The notes beneath the pieces were generated by a model. The model saw only the letters and a list, made by a program, of their open reading frames with translations. It did not search any database and was not told the DNA's origin. A program made the translations under genes and the position numbers. A stretch of DNA of 5,079 nucleotides from Candidatus Dadabacteria bacterium (GTDB lineage Bacteria > J088), in NCBI GenBank assembly GCA_003695505.1, contig RFIY01000029.1, positions 1 to 5,079 on the forward strand, in the 5' to 3' direction. Each line of letters starts with the position of its first letter. Position 1 is the first letter of the stretch. Of this stretch, positions 5,051 to 5,079 are shown piece by piece.

Positions 5051-5079
5051 GGTTGTCGCGGGTTGTTCGCCTGCGGCGA
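4797..5079 (-). CDS. Possible C-terminal fragment of an unknown protein, open to the window edge
   Basis: A minus-strand frame is open from the right edge of the window to a TGA at 4797-4799, at least 93 codons. Its peptide includes QLGKLARIVREG, SGPGLSAAQVFDLP and ends with AAKMQRPCE. I recognise no family. No ATG start with an SD is visible; the first in-frame start-like codon is a TTG at 5037-5039, and the true start, if any, is outside. The frame covers the whole hairpin-rich segment and its stop falls inside the left inverted repeat. In GC-rich DNA an open frame of this length is common by chance, so it may not be expressed. Confidence 0.2.
   Translation of the reverse strand, partial: RRRRTTRDNQLGKLARIVREGSRSGPGLSAAQVFDLPKSVAGTTFAGESGAWGVLRPGRCAIAARMRPVLSQFRVTSNRRAEALAAKMQRPCE

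Noticed and set aside
5036-5079. A tRNA 3'-half-like stretch: CCAAC-TTCCCAA-GCTGG (CCC anticodon loop) followed by GCGGG/CCTGC
   Set aside because: The anticodon stem has a mismatch, the T-loop lacks the TTCGA pattern, and no acceptor strand matching GCGGGAA follows before the window ends. It does not complete the tRNA-Gly fragment, and a tRNA intron is not supported.

Overview
The window looks like part of a GC-rich proteobacterial chromosome, most likely gammaproteobacterial. The grounds are the tail of a PntB-type transhydrogenase subunit, a zinc-ribbon thioredoxin of the TrxC type, GTAG-headed REP hairpins, and the first 25 bases of a tRNA-Gly that match the gammaproteobacterial GCC isoacceptor from memory. 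No species can be named from the sequence alone.

Layout: (1) 1-121 is the 3' end of pntB, reading rightward, followed by a strong intrinsic terminator at 151-184. (2) 229-672 is trxC on the minus strand, convergent with pntB, with its own SD and a candidate promoter at 696-723. (3) 687-1794 is about 1.1 kb without a credible gene. It holds two full copies (1124-1395 and 1498-1771) and one partial copy (786-876) of a repeat of about 273 bp. The full copies have perfect 13-bp terminal inverted repeats, a left-end hairpin kept by compensatory changes, and an internal REP hairpin. (4) 1795-3849, minus strand, encodes a 684-residue predicted lipoprotein with a secreted beta-propeller domain (Pfam Beta_propel type). 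(5) 3900-4706, plus strand, encodes a 268-residue NYN (LabA/DUF88) protein with a C-terminal LOTUS/OST-HTH-like domain, divergent from the lipoprotein across only 50 bp. (6) 4714-4785 holds a tRNA-style promoter and an abruptly ending 5' fragment of tRNA-Gly. (7) 4783-5050 is a compact, hairpin-rich segment closed by a long inverted repeat whose three imperfect positions become G-U pairs in a minus-strand transcript. A low-confidence minus-strand reading frame crosses it and leaves the window.

The recognisable genes do not form one pathway. PntB (membrane NADPH supply) and TrxC (disulfide reduction fed by NADPH through thioredoxin reductase) are functionally compatible neighbours but are convergently transcribed and separately controlled. 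The lipoprotein and NYN-LOTUS genes share a very short divergent intergenic region. The least explained parts are the repeat cluster and the broken tRNA with the structured segment next to it.
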